Below are positions 63,820-64,000 of a stretch of DNA of 64,000 nucleotides, piece after piece (within the stretch, counting starts at the first letter, position 1; each line of letters starts with the position of its first letter). The stretch comes from Aaosphaeria pasadenensis. Its lineage: Eukaryota > Ascomycota > Dothideomycetes > Pleosporales. The stretch spans positions 1,364,001-1,428,000 of the forward strand of contig JAKLMB010000004.1 in the NCBI GenBank assembly GCA_022813625.1, given 5' to 3'. A program made the position numbers and the translations under genes. Below the pieces are notes generated by a model. That model worked only from the letters and a program-made list of their open reading frames with translations. It made no database searches and was not told the DNA's origin.

Positions 63820-63870
63820 TCCACCTCCTCGTCACGACACGACACGGCACGACACGACACGGCACGTACT
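63820..63870 (+). repeat. CACGACACGACACGG direct repeat and end-of-window GA/GT tract
   Basis: A 15-nt unit CACGACACGACACGG/CACGGCACGACACGA-like is repeated at 63832-63865, after a CCGCTCCACT duplication at 63805-63820. The remaining bases to 64000 are GA- and GT-rich. No telomeric TTAGGG repeat is present. Confidence 0.6.
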
Positions 63871-64000
63871 CTGGACGCGCGAGAATTCCGCGTCGTTTCT
63901 TTTTGTAGATGGACGGGAGAAGGAGGGAGAGAGAGAGTATGTGTGTGAGGGTATGTGGGGGTTTGTGAGAGAGAGGTGTGAGTGTTGTGAGTGTGCGAGT

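Noticed and set aside
63109..63908. Several ORFs of 60-206 codons at the right end
   Set aside because: All are translations of simple repeats such as HTPSPHTL, RERERERE and HPSIHP.
1..64000. CRISPR array, bacterial operons, phage or insertion sequence
   Set aside because: The window is fungal; introns and gene types are eukaryotic and no spaced identical repeats or transposase genes were seen.

Overview
This is eukaryotic DNA from a filamentous ascomycete (Pezizomycotina). The evidence is the short introns of about 46-90 bp with GTRNGT donors, CTAAC-type branch points and YAG acceptors, a HET-NACHT-WD40 NOD-like receptor, a Zn2Cys6 regulator, an Aim11 homologue and MFS carriers of fungal type. 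The class cannot be fixed from the sequence alone; Dothideomycetes is a guess. No bacterial features (operons, CRISPR, Shine-Dalgarno sites) are present, and no rRNA or tRNA could be supported.

Left part (1-23 kb) is an accessory-looking region. After two housekeeping genes (a partial alanyl-tRNA editing protein on the minus strand and a NIF3-like protein) come an SRPK-type kinase pseudogene, a secreted Vps62-domain protein, an intact 1361-residue HET-NACHT-WD40 receptor (allorecognition/innate immunity type), a divergent kinase-like gene next to it, a degenerate approximately 10-bp tandem repeat, a conserved hypothetical protein and a DUF4267 membrane protein. Three more gene relics follow: a protein kinase, an aminoglycoside-phosphotransferase-like protein and a Sulfotransfer_4 protein. 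The relics carry frameshifts plus stop codons that single C-to-T or G-to-A transitions would explain, which suggests old RIP-like mutation (inference).

Middle part (23-44 kb) is sparse: an MFS sugar transporter, a 1612-residue mostly disordered protein with a C-terminal methyltransferase domain, a Tho1-type SAP protein of mRNP export, an MFS monocarboxylate-type transporter and an RRM protein, separated by long empty spacers.

Right part (45-60 kb) is a gene-dense core: a LisH-WD40 protein divergent from a TPR/SET/MYND-like protein, a mitochondrial TPR-like protein divergent from a Nop6-type RRM protein, MoaE (molybdopterin synthase large subunit) convergent with Aim11, and an unusual transcription factor with an internal Zn2Cys6 cluster. 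The last 4 kb is gene-poor and ends in dense simple-sequence repeats.

Exon coordinates were derived by hand from splice consensus and reading-frame continuity. In every intact multi-exon gene reported with exons here, the exon lengths sum to a multiple of three and the joined frame is open.
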